Shown: positions 44,070-55,064 of the stretch, piece by piece | How the letters are laid out: the number at the start of each line of letters is the position of its first letter | Position numbering within the stretch: position 1 is the stretch's first letter | Source: Anthoceros angustus | Taxonomy: Eukaryota > Streptophyta > Anthocerotopsida > Anthocerotales > Anthocerotaceae | Direction of reading: 5' to 3' | NCBI GenBank assembly: GCA_010909165.1 | Contig: VJWM01000103.1 | Location: forward strand, 806,001-870,000 | DNA length: 64,000 nt | The notes under the pieces: model-generated | What the model was told of the DNA's origin: nothing | Database searches by the model: none | Seen by the model: only the letters and a program-made list of their open reading frames with translations | Program-made: the position numbers and the translations under genes

Positions 44070-44280
44070 GGATGAACAAACTAAAGATTAACACAATTGA
44101 TCATGAAGTAGGGAAGTGAGAGAGTAAGTTCTCCTTGTAACCACTTCTATACCTTTTCTTTTTCTTTTTATGAATATTTTATTAGGATGAGCAAAGCAAA
44201 GATGAACACAATTGGATTATGCTAGATTATTAAGTAGGGAAGTGAGAGAGTGAGTTCTTCTAGTAACTATATATCTTTTT
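44070..44280. repeat. Tandem duplication of ~115 bp
   Basis: Two related copies, 44070-44156 and 44185-44278, each containing AGGATGA(A/G)CAAA, AACACAATTG and AAGTAGGGAAGTGAGAGAGT. They lie in AT-rich intergenic DNA. Confidence 0.75.
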
Positions 44281-44464
44281 GTGGGCAAATGGTCATGCTC
44301 TAAATAAATGCAAATTCTACTCCATGCACATCTTACTAGATACAAATTACATTACAAATATAATCCTTCTACAATATAATAACTACCTATGTAAAATTCT
44401 ACTACGTATGATTCCCACATTCACAACTTCCAATGCGGGAGACGCGACATTTTTAGCCCCGATG

Positions 44465-44677
44465 GTAAGCATGCCCTTCCCTTTTCTATACCACGACATC
44501 TTGAGGGCGATTGATAGTTTTGAGTGTAAATAATTATGGGGGTAGGCCCCCTTGGCATGGGGCCCTCTTGTAAGCATGCCCTTCCCTATTCTAGACCTCG
44601 ACATCTTGAGGGGGATTGATAGTTTTGAGTGTAAATAATTATGGGGCCAATCCCCCTTGGCATGGGGCCCTCTTGTC
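44465..44677. mobile_element. Tandem Ty1/copia-like polypurine-tract/LTR junction relics
   Basis: Two tandem copies of ~106 bp, each with GTAAGCATGCCCTTCCC, then GACATCTTGAGGG(C/G)GATTG, then AGTTTTGAGTGTAAATAATT. The purine-rich CTTGAGGGGGAT followed by a TG...GAGTGTAAATAATTATGGG start resembles the 3' internal/LTR junction of plant copia elements. No coding remnant was seen. The assignment to copia is inference from this short motif. Confidence 0.4.
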
Positions 44678-44964
44678 GATTGTTCCCTCCCGCTTGGTGT
44701 TGGCGTTACTTTATTTATAAAGTCTCCATGTTCGCCCTAATATTTTAAATAGGCTAAAGTGTTCTTCTCAGGCTTAAGGTTTACATTATAAATGTAATGT
44801 TATGTAATCCTACTACAACATAAAAAACACCTATCGAGAAAACTACTATTTATATTTCCCACATCCATAAGTACTAACTTTTTAAATGGGCTGAAGTGTT
44901 CCCCTCTGGCTTTCCCAGCATGGACGCTTTCTTCTTTTCTAAGGAACTAGCTTTCTTAACAATT

Positions 44965-45045
44965 AGATTACTTTCCTATGGCCTTAGTTAGCTGGTTTCC
45001 TATGGCCTTAGTTAGCTGGCTTTCCTATGGCCTCAGTGCACACTA
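44965..45045. repeat. ~27-bp repeat, three copies
   Basis: TTTCCTATGGCCTTAGTTAG or close variants occur three times in a row, in AT-rich DNA. Confidence 0.8.
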
Positions 45046-45569
45046 GCTTTGCACCAACTTTTGTGTTGAATAATTATAATTATATTTTATATAAAAAAAT
45101 ATACATGAGGTTATGAGGATCGTTCTCTCCACCGCAGTTTATCTCATGAAGAGGAGAAGAGGGTTACATATTATTGGTACATTATTATTATATATAAATA
45201 TATATATTACATATAATAATATAGAGTTATTATTAAATATATCTAGGGTGGAGGAGCAGTTCTGTACTTTGGAACCTGTTCATAATACCTTCATTTTCGA
45301 ACTATATTTATTATTTTATATATTGAATAATTATATATTTAATTATAATTTTTATTAATATATATACAAAGGATTGACGTTTCTTTTATCTACATATTAT
45401 CGTCTCCCGCAACCTACCAGTGTGATACGGACTTCTGGGTGTGGCTGGGTCGACGGAGGCTGATATTACTTGGTCACATTGGAAGGTGCGATATACGATG
45501 TCTGCGTAATTCGCAATTTGGGGGTGTACTCTCAGCGGTTGCGCGGGACAAAAGTTGCCCGTGTCGAGC

Positions 45570-48500
45570 ATGAGCAGAATTGCACAGACCAGGGCGAGCC
45601 TGGTGAGCTTGGACAGGGAGATCGCAGCTGTCGAGGAAGGTCTTGAGACGTTTCAGGAGCCTGAGTCTGCGAAGGAGGGCGAGCGACGTGCAGAGCAGGA
45701 CAAGGCTGCAGATGATCGCGATGCATCAGCATCTGCATCCGGAGAGGGGGCGCTTTTCCGCGCCATCGCCAGTGAGCGGTTGCACAGCCTGAAGCGCAAG
45801 AGGGAGGAGCTGGAAGCTGAGCTAGGCAAGGCGGCAGAGGATCCTGACAGCAGCTCCGAGGGAGAAGGGGAGAGGGAGAAGAGAGTGGAGTCCGAGAGTG
45901 GCTCGGGGTTCGTGGAGACTGTGAGTTCACCCTGTTCTGGAACCCTGGTGTGGTGCTTTGTTGAATTGCGCGGTGCTAATCTGACGGAGTCACGTGTCTG
46001 TGCAGGAGCGGGACAGGTTGATCCGGATCGGAGTTTTGACGCCGTTCGACAGGATTCAAGGCTTTGAACGCCGGGTGAGACAGGATGGAGAGGGGCAGCC
46101 GGGTGGGGAGCTGGATGACAAGGTCAGGAGGTCTGTCAGGAAGACCGTGGCAGCGTATGCCGCCATTGCTGCAGCTAGGCCTACTACCAAATTGGTGGAT
46201 CCATCGGAGGTTCCCAGCTTGGAGCCTCCCACGCGGGAGTTTCGTCGTTTGCGGAGAATCGGCAAGCCAAGAACCCGGGATGTGGGAGATGGGGCGAAGA
46301 GGAGAGTCCGGCGACCGCAGGCTGGGGAGAAATGGAGGAAAAGGCGGGACTCTGCAAGCGAGGATGAGGGCAGTCAAGACGGTGGTTCCAAGGGGAGGAG
46401 TGTGGAGGGTGAGCACTCTGAAGGCGAGGAAGACTTGTCGAGTGGGGGGGAGCCTACCGAGGACGTTGTGCTGGAAGGAGGCCTTCGAATTCCTCGGATT
46501 GTCTTCGACAGGCTGTTTGAGTACCAAAAGACAGGTGTGAAGTGGTTATGGGAGTTGCATTGTCAGAAGACGGGTGGAATTATAGGCGATGAGATGGGGC
46601 TTGGCAAGACCGTTCAGGTCATTGCGTTCCTGGCTGCTTTGCACAACAGCAACATGTACAAACCTAGTATTGTTGTGTGTCCTGTCACCCTTCTAAGACA
46701 ATGGCGTCGCGAAGTGCAGAAGTGGTATCCCTCTTTCAAGCCTGAAATCATGCATGACTCTGCCTCATTTTCGGGAAGACAGAGCAGTAGGCAGAAGGAT
46801 GATTCCCAAGATGAAGATACAGATGTTGAGAGTGATGCTGCAGAGGACAGAGGGAAGCCTGCCAAAGCAGATCGATGGGATAGCTTGATCAAGCGAGTTG
46901 CAAAATCAAAGTCAGGACTGATTCTGACAAGCTATGAGCAGCTGAGGTTATTCAAGGACAAGCTGCTTGACATACAGTGGGGTTATGCTGTGCTAGACGA
47001 AGGGCATAGAATAAGAAATCCAGATAGCGACACGACACTTGTTTGCAAGCAGCTACGAACAGTCCACCGGATAATCATGACAGGTGCCCCTATACAGAAT
47101 AGGCTTACAGAATTGTGGTCCCTTTTTGACTTTGTCTTCCCTGGAAAACTTGGCGTCTTGCCAGTTTTTGAAGCGGAGTTTGCTGTGCCTATACGTGTTG
47201 GTGGATATGCAAATGCACTTCCTTTGCAGGTCTCAACAGCATTCAAATGTGCTGTCGTCCTGAGAGATTTGGTTTTACCTTACCTGCTGCGCCGGATGAA
47301 GTCAGATGTCGAAGCTCGTCTTCCTAAGAAGACTGAGCAAGTTCTGTTCTGTACTCTTACACAGGAGCAGCGGGCTTCTTACAGGTCATTTATTTCAAGC
47401 TCAGAGGTTGAGCAGATTTTTGAGGGAAAGAGGAATTCCCTCTTTGGCATTGACATTCTTCGCAAGATATGCAACCATCCAGATCTGCTTGAACAGGATG
47501 TCAGCTCTGGACATGTAGATTATGGGAACTATGAGCGGAGTGGGAAGTTGTCTGTTCTGGTAGGGCTTCTGAAGGTATGGAAAGGGGAAGGACACAAGGT
47601 TCTGGTATTCACTCAGACCCAGCAAATGCTGGATATTCTGGAGGCCTATGTGGTGGCCCAAGGTTATGTCTATCGTCGAATGGATGGATCCACTCCTGTG
47701 AAGCAGAGGATGTCCTTAATAGACGAGTTCAATGAGTCGCCAGAAGTATTTGTTTTTATACTTACCACAAAGGTTGGAGGATTGGGTACTAATCTGGTTG
47801 GTGCAAATCGCGTGGTGATATACGATCCAGACTGGAATCCCTCCACCGATATTCAGGTGGCGATTTCAATAGCATCGTCTCCATCTTTTGTTGTTTCATC
47901 AAGCGTCGTTGTTCTTCAGAAGTTCTTTCTCTATGCAGGCTAGGGAACGGGCGTGGAGGATAGGTCAAAAGCGGGAAGTTATTGTTTACCGGCTTATTAC
48001 AAGGGGTACCATTGAAGAAAAGGTGTACCACAGACAAATCCACAAGCAACTTCTGACTAACAAGATCTTGAAGGATCCTCATCAAAGGCGTTTTTTCAAG
48101 TCTAAGGATTTAAGAGATCTGTTCACGCTTCAGGATGATTCCATTTCCTCCCAAACAGAGACAGCATCCTTGTTTGCAGATGCAGAGGGGCACGTCACCC
48201 CGAGGTCTGTTGACAGGAACAAAAAGACCAGTGGTTCAAGAAGCAGGAGTCAGAAGCAATTGGGCGAAGTTAACCCTAGTGGTCCACAAGAGGCTGATGA
48301 AGAAGGAGACAGTGAGACAAAGTTGCTAAAATCTCTGTTTGGAGTCAATGGAATTCATGTACGCATGTTTCTTGTTATTTTGTCAAAGTCTTGTCATATA
48401 GGCTGGTTAGTAGTATTCGTAGAGCTCGTCTGGCAAGCGTCTTCAATTTGTTTGCCAAGCAGTTTATGAAACTGTGTTGTTGACTTCATGTGCTATGCCT

Positions 48501-49147
48501 TGGTGTTGTAGTCTGCAGTCGATCATGATGCCATTCTGTCCTTGATGGACAAGGAGAAGGTGCAAGTTGACATGGATGCAAGCAGAATCGCCCAACGCGC
48601 TGCGGAAGCCTTGCTGGAGTCACGAAGGCTGCGCAGCAACGACAGCGTTGCTGTGCCTACCTGGACTGGCCGAAATGGTGCAGCAGGTGCTCCAGAATCC
48701 GTGCGGGGGAGATTTGGTGCTGCAATAAGGCTAGTGTCCGAGTCCTCTAGTCGGTCGGCAGCTGGTAATGGAATCTCTGCAGGCTGCTCTGGTGGAACTG
48801 CTCTCAGTTCTGGCGATCTTCTATCTCGCCTCCGAAACAGGAGCAGCTTGGGTGCTGACTCGGGCAGGGCATCAGTGAGCAGCCCTCTAAGCAATGGGAG
48901 CAACGGCCAGGCTCCGAGGTCCAGAATCATTCCTCTTCCACATGAGGTACTGGCTCGCCAGCTCTGCAGATTTTTGCAGGAAAATGGAGGGGTTAGTACG
49001 TCAGCCCGTGTGTCAGAGCACTTCAAGAGCCGAGTGACAGGTACCGACGTTCCTGTGTTCAAACGCCTTCTGCATGTAGTAGCTACATTGAAAACGGACG
49101 CGGGGGTGACGGCTTGGCACCTCAAGGAGGAGTTCCACGATGTATAG
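45570..49147 (+). CDS. CHR8: CSB/ERCC6-type SNF2 ATPase (CHR8-like)
   Basis: Four exons (45570-45920, 46006-47856, 47939-48358, 48512-49147) give 1085 aa in one frame. CSB proteins remodel chromatin at RNA polymerase II stalled on DNA damage and start transcription-coupled repair in the nucleus. The N-terminus has a coiled segment ([20 protein letters not shown]) and an acidic/basic linker. The SNF2 ATPase starts near residue 275 ([17 protein letters not shown]). It has Walker [10 protein letters not shown] at ~310, DEGHRIRNP at ~447 (CSB-type DEGH) and [20 protein letters not shown]. The helicase C half carries [27 protein letters not shown] and [11 protein letters not shown]. The C-terminus has the [21 protein letters not shown]-type helical domain seen in CSB orthologues. 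Length is close to Arabidopsis CHR8. The only gap in certainty is exact N-terminal start use. Confidence 0.95.
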
Positions 49148-49776
49148 TCCAAGACGGAGTCAGAAATGTGCCACAATACAGCCACTGGGGGTGTCTGGAT
49201 GCCCGTAAGTACAGGCAAAATGGCTTGCAGGCTCGGATGGGAGAAGTTGTAGCTTCCAGATTTTAGCCTGTAGTGTCGAAGAGCTCAGGGATCGACTCGG
49301 GACAGGTATGGTTAACTATACCGGAGGAAGGCACAGGCAGGATTACACCACCGGCGTGGCAACAAACGTGGGCACTCGGCAACCCGAGTGCGGGGGCTCG
49401 GGCAACAGTAGTTTTTTGGTGTCCTGTAGTGCTCCAAAAAGATGGATTTATGGGAGCAGGAAGCCTGCTTCCCGTCAAGGCAGTTGCTGGTGGCCGAGAC
49501 AATATTGCTTTGAAGCGGCAGACTTGGATATGTGGCATGCCGGCAGTGAAGACGTGTCGGCACGCAAGACCGCTAGCCGGTAGCTAGCAGTAGGAGGCTA
49601 GTGCTATTCGGCGTCGATTAATTTGGGCCCGATGTCCATTAGCCATTCTTGAAGGGAAGTTCAATTCTTTCTAGACTCATGTCTAGCTGGGCGGAGCAAG
49701 AAGCATCTCCCGCTCCCTCCCCGCGAAGCTGCTTATCCGCAGCGTGAAGCAGGGAAGCGGAGTGGTGCAGAGCGGA
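49148..49776. other. Region between CSB-like and aldehyde oxidase genes
   Basis: Likely 3' UTR of the CSB-like gene followed by promoter and 5' UTR of the aldehyde oxidase. Short open frames on both strands have no recognisable content. Confidence 0.5.
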
Positions 49777-52700
49777 ATGGGCAAGCCCTTGGTGTTCGCT
49801 CTGAATGGGGAGCGGGTGGAGGTGGCGGATCCCGACCCGTCCATGACCCTCATCACTTACATAAGGACATTCACTCGCTTCAAAGGCACCAAGCTGGGGT
49901 GCGCCGAAGGTACACACCACCAGTCTTCCAGCCAGAATGTGACTTTGTTTGCAGTGTGAACGGATTCTGAACTTGTGAGCTGCGTGTGAATCGGGTCGTG
50001 TGTACCCTCTGCAGGAGGGTGCGGGGCGTGCGTGGTGCTGCTGGCCAGATACGATCCCGCGACCCGGCGGGTGGAGGAGGCGAGCATCAACTCCTGCCTG
50101 GCCCTGCTCTGCTCGCTGCATCTGTGCGCCGTCACCACCACCGAAGGCTTGGGCAACTCCCGCGATGGCTTGCACGCGATTCACCAGCGAATCGCCGGCT
50201 TCCACGCCTCCCAGTGCGGCTTCTGCACTCCCGGGGTGGCCATGGCGCTCTACGCCCGCCTCCGGCAGCCGGACGGGGACTCGGTCTCGGCCGCCTCCGC
50301 CGAGAGGGCTATCCAAGGCAACATCTGTCGGTGCACCGGATACCGCCCAATTCTGGACGCGTGCAAGAGCTTCGCGCAGGACGCGGACCTGGAGGATCTG
50401 GGGCTCAACACATTCTGGGACAGGAAGGAGTGCGCCAGCCGGGATCTTCTCCCGGGCTACACACGGTCCAGGGACCCGGTCTTCCCGCACTTCCTGCTCC
50501 AGGCGGTGGAGGCGGAGCAGGGGGACGCCGGGGTGGAGCAGCAGCGGATCCGGTACTTGGACGGAGGCGTGGCGGAGCGGGTGTGGGTCCGAGCAAGGTC
50601 GCTGCCGGAATTGTTTGCGGAGCTGCGGGAGCATGAAGGCAGCGGGAAGGTGGTGAGGCTGGTCGTGGGGAACACCAGCTCTGGGATCTTCAAGGACGCC
50701 AGCTGGCCGGACGTGTTCGTGGACATCAGCGCTGTTCCGGAGCTGGTGGAAGTGACGGTGTCCGACGACGGGGTGGAGGTGGGCGCGGCTGTCAGCCTGA
50801 CGAGATTCATCTCCGCGCTTGAGGAGAGCCGCGGTTCCGTGGTGCACCGGCAGGTGGCGGAGCATCTGGAGAAGCTGGCCAGCGCGCATGTGCGCAACCG
50901 GGGGAGCGTGGGCGGCAATTTGATTCTGGCTCAGGAGGAGGGGTTCGACTCGGATCTGGCCACCGTGCTGCTGGGCGCTGGGGCGTCGGTGAAGATTGCC
51001 GGGTCCGGGGGTTTGCAGGCTGTGCTGGGTCTTGGGGAGTTTTTGGAGAAGGGTGGTCTGGACTTTGGGACTGTGCTGCAGTCGGTGACTGTGCCGTCGT
51101 GGAATGGTACGAAGCAGGTGGCGTTCAAGACGTATAGGGCCTCCGCGCGCCCTCTTGGTAATGCCGTGTCGTACGCGAACGCCGCGTTCCTGGCCCACAT
51201 TGCTGGAGGTGAGGGTGGGAGGGACGTGGTCCAGCGGGCGCGGCTGGCGTTTGGCGCTTTCGGCAGCAAGCACGCCGTGCTGGCTGTGGAGGTGCAGGAG
51301 GTGCTGGCCGGGAAGGAGGTGACCCCTCACCTGCTGCTGGAGGCCATCGCGGTGCTCAAGGCCACTGTGGTCCCGGCGCAAGGCACCCACAAGGCTGCGT
51401 ACCGGGCCAGCCTTCTGGTGGGCTTTTTCTTCGACTTCTTCCGGCCATGGCTGCCGGCGGGGGACGCTGGCGCCCACCACAGCAACGGAGGTTTGGGGAA
51501 TGGGCATGGGGTCTTCTCGAATGGGGACGGGGCCCACAAGAGCAACCATGGTTCGGAGAATGGCATCACCGACGGCGGGCGCAACAGCACGAGCAACGGC
51601 GCACTGGAGAGAGGCCTCATCAATACCAACGGGGCTGAGGAGAACGGCCACCGCAAGACCGGGAAAGGGGCCAGGACGCTGAGCAGGGGAACGCAGAAGA
51701 TTGCCGTGTCCGATGACTTCTACCCGGTGGGCAAACCGGTTCCCAAGCTGGCTGCGGATTTACAGGCGTCCGGTGAGTAGTTGCATCCCCGTCTGAGTAA
51801 GCACAACTGGGCAGAGCGAGCGCCTGGATCGTCAGCATTGGTGCGGTGAGGTGACGAGGGCGTTTCTGAAGTGCAGGGGAGGCCGTGTATGTGGACGACG
51901 TCCCCGCTCCGGAGGGCTGCTTGTACGCCGCGTTTGTGATAAGCGACAGGGCTGTGGGTGAGATCGACAGGATCGATGCATCACCTGCTCTTGCCTCCCC
52001 GGGGGCTGTTTCCTTTCTCACGGCCCATGACATTCCCAAGGGAGGACAGAATGTGTCCGTCAATATGTTTGGTGCTCCGGAACCGCTCTTTGCCACAGAC
52101 AGAGTGGAATTCCATGGGCATCCCTTGGGTCTGCTGGTGAGTTTTTTTTCCCTCCGGGTTAGCTTTGGCGTGCCGTCAAGTCAGTGGTTCTTACTCTGGC
52201 CCGGTGCAGGTTGCTGACAGCTACAACCATGCTCGGGACGCTGCTTCCAAAGTGGTTGTCACCTATAACTCGGACAAGACTGAGGCCCCAATTCTGTCGA
52301 TTGAGGATGCTGTTGCCAGGAACTCGTATATCCCAGTAGCTCCCATGGTGGCTGCCGCCACCGCTCCTCTTGGAGACGCTGAAAAGGAGTTGTCTCAATC
52401 TGAGCTCAAAATCGAGAATGCTGAGGTATCTCTATTTCAGTTCACCCGTATTGTGTGCCGCTCCTTTGCTTGACGAGTATGTGTGGTTAGGCGGCTGCTC
52501 GATTTTCTTTACTCATGACGTGGTGGCAGTGCAGGTGTTCTGTGAAACCCAGTATCATTTTTACATGGAAATGCAGACTGCCCTTGCGGTCCCCGACGAA
52601 GATGGGCAAATGGTTGTGTACAGTGCTTGTCAAGGCACCCAGGGTATGCAGTCGCTTGTTGCCAAGTTCCTTGGGATGCCCTACCATAATGTGAGAATCA

Positions 52701-54833
52701 TTACCCGACGACTCGGTGGTAGTTTTGGTGGCAAGGTTTCAAAGGCTGGCTTTGTAAGTTTTCATATATTCCTCCTTACTCCCATGGCACAACTCCGTTA
52801 TGCTTCTCATTCGCACCATTTTTTGTTCGCATTTGGAGTGCACATACCTGAGGGACTGTGTTCTGTTGCGTCGTGTCTCATTCTGTTCAAGGTTACAGCA
52901 GCTTCTGCTTTTGCTGCATGGAAGCTGAAGCGACCCGTCCGGATGTACTTGGACCGAAAAACAGACATGCTCATCGTGGGGGGAAGAAATCCTATGAAGG
53001 TTAACTACTCTGTTGGATTCTCAAAGGATGGAAAGATCTCAGCACTGCAGATGAAGGTGATCATGGATTCGGGGTGTCAGCCAGATCTGACTATTTATCT
53101 GCCTTTGTTGGTACATTCAGCGACTAAGAAGTACGACTGGGGGGCATTCAAAGCTGATTACGAGATAGTGAGAACAAATAAAAGCAGCAAAACCTCCGTG
53201 AGAGCTCCAGGTGACATCCAAGGGGCCTTCATAGCTGAGACTGTTGTTCACCATGTTGCTGCTGAGCTTGGAATCAGGGTGCATGAAGTACGAGAGAAAA
53301 ATATGCACAGTCTGGAGACTGTTCTTGCAGCGCTACCTTCTGTTGGTGGCGTCGAAGGCTTTACGTTACCTGTCATCTGGGAGGCATTGAAACTGTCCTC
53401 CAGTTTTGTCCAAAGGACAGAGGAAATCGAGAGTTTCAACATCCGGAGGAAGTGGCATAAAAGAGGTCTGGCCATGATACCTGCAGCGTACGACATCGTG
53501 GTGAGGGAAAGCAATGCGAGGGTGACAGCATTTCCGGACGGCTCGGTAGTGGTTGAAGTAGGCGGCATAGAGATGGGACAAGGTTTGTGGACCAAGGTGA
53601 AGCAGACAGCAGCGTATGGGCTGAGCCTTCTCTGGGACCAGAAGCCAGGCGGGGTGGATATTACCCAAGTCCGAGTCGTGCAAGCAGACTCCATCAGCCT
53701 CGGTAATTCTGGAATAACTGCTTCCAGCAGTACATCGGAGAACAATTGTCTGTCTGTGCTGCAAGCGTGCGGGGTTCTCGTAGAGCGGTTGAAGCCGCTG
53801 AAACAGAAACTGGAAGAAGGAAGTCCGGAGGGCGTAAGTTGGGAGACGCTCGTCTTCAAGGTAGGGACTTCACTGGGAGTTCCGCTGTGTGTCACCTTGC
53901 TGAAAACCAATTCCCCCTGACTCCTGGGTGGTTGCAGGCTAGCATGACAGGAATTGATCTCGGCGTTCAGACAACAGGGCGCGTGAACCCACCCATCGAA
54001 AAACATTACGTCACCTTCGGTGCAGCTGTCAGTGAGGTGTGCGATCATGCGGGGACGCTGTGTCATCGGTTTCTGAATGGTTGCTGGCTCGTCTTTTGCT
54101 AACAGCCGGACTTGCAGGTGGAGATCGATATCCTGACTGGCGAGACCGTCATTCTTCGAACTGACTTGCTGTACGACTGTGGAAGGAGCTTGAGTCCTGC
54201 AGTCGATTTGGGACAGGTGGGTTGGGTTGTCCTCCTTTTGCCGTCCGTCCCCCTAAGGGGGACGGACGGCACTCAAGGTTTGTAAAAGCTAAGCATCCTT
54301 TCTTATGGTGCAGGTTGAAGGAGCTTTCGTGCAAGGTATTGGCTGGCACTTGACAGAGGAGATACAGATGGATGAACAGGGACGTCAGGTCACGGAGGGG
54401 ACATGGTTGTACAAACCTCCAACGCTGGACAACATTCCCCGCATTTTCAACATCGAATTGCTCAACAGCACCCCCAACAAGGAACGTATTCTTTCTAGCA
54501 AAGGTATTCCGAAACCTACGCATTTGGACAGATGTTTCTATGTATTGACATGTCCTCAGTAAGCCTGAGTCTATCTATGGAATTGTTTGGTGCACCGAAG
54601 CTTCGGGAGAGCCTCCAGCTTTGTTGGCAGCATCCGTTCACAGTGCAGTGAGAGAGGCCATATGTGCTGCAAGATTAGGCGTGTATGGGAAGAAGGGGGC
54701 TGAATTCTTCAGGTTGGACTCCACGGCGTCAGTGGACAAGGTGAAGACCCTGTGCGGGCTGGACAATGTGGAAACCTATCTGTCGTCTCTGATCACCACT
54801 AAGCTAGAAGGCCCTGGCACGATAGAAGAATAA
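49777..54833 (+). CDS. Molybdenum aldehyde oxidase (xanthine oxidase superfamily)
   Basis: Ten exons: 49777-49909, 50015-51772, 51877-52136, 52210-52425, 52535-52753, 52892-53860, 53938-54036, 54118-54216, 54314-54503, 54601-54833. They join in frame to 1391 aa. Plant aldehyde oxidases oxidise aldehydes such as abscisic or indole-acetic aldehyde to acids in the cytosol. First 2Fe-2S: C42, C47, C50 in [13 protein letters not shown]. Second: CGFCTPG and CRCTGY. FAD domain: residues ~225-520 with [16 protein letters not shown] near 336. Molybdopterin domain: [10 protein letters not shown] near 848, [20 protein letters not shown], and [13 protein letters not shown] with the expected catalytic Glu at 1318. 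Strong match to plant AAO rather than xanthine dehydrogenase in the first domain ([20 protein letters not shown]). Odd: residues ~528-586 form an Asn/Gly/His-rich insert in the FAD-Mo linker. Substrate cannot be told. Confidence 0.93.
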
Positions 54834-55064
54834 TCACGATTTGTTCACGATTTGTGATTTGATCCTCTGCAACGTCCTACCTAGACACCACTAAGAGCTG
54901 GTAATGGTGGTATGTTTGTGTTGGTTGGATTATGGAGAGTCATACCACTAGAAAGTGTGTTGCCAGGCAAGAAAGCATGGAGAGCAATTTGAAGTTGAGA
55001 AGTCTTGGTATTCGATCCTGGCACCTGAACGTGATAAACATGAGGGAACCGCTAGGTGCAGGCC
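54834..55064. other. Short intergenic gap between convergent 3' ends
   Basis: 231 bp between the stop codons of the aldehyde oxidase (plus) and the P450 (minus). Both 3' UTRs must share or overlap here. Confidence 0.6.

Larger units (their letters stand above)
43866..45569. other. AT-rich intergenic region with repeat relics
   Basis: Apart from the small duplications listed separately I see no coding sequence. The last ~150 bp (about 45400-45569) rise in GC and probably hold the CSB-like gene's promoter and 5' UTR. Confidence 0.5.

Noticed and set aside
47857-47938. Reading the CSB-like frame straight through to 47943
   Set aside because: The open frame runs into the intron. Splicing 47856 to 47939 restores [16 protein letters not shown], the conserved SNF2 motif.
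49639-51651. A 670-codon minus-strand open frame opposite the aldehyde oxidase
   Set aside because: It is antisense to a clear conserved exon in GC-rich DNA, with Arg/His/Pro-rich low-complexity content and no domain.
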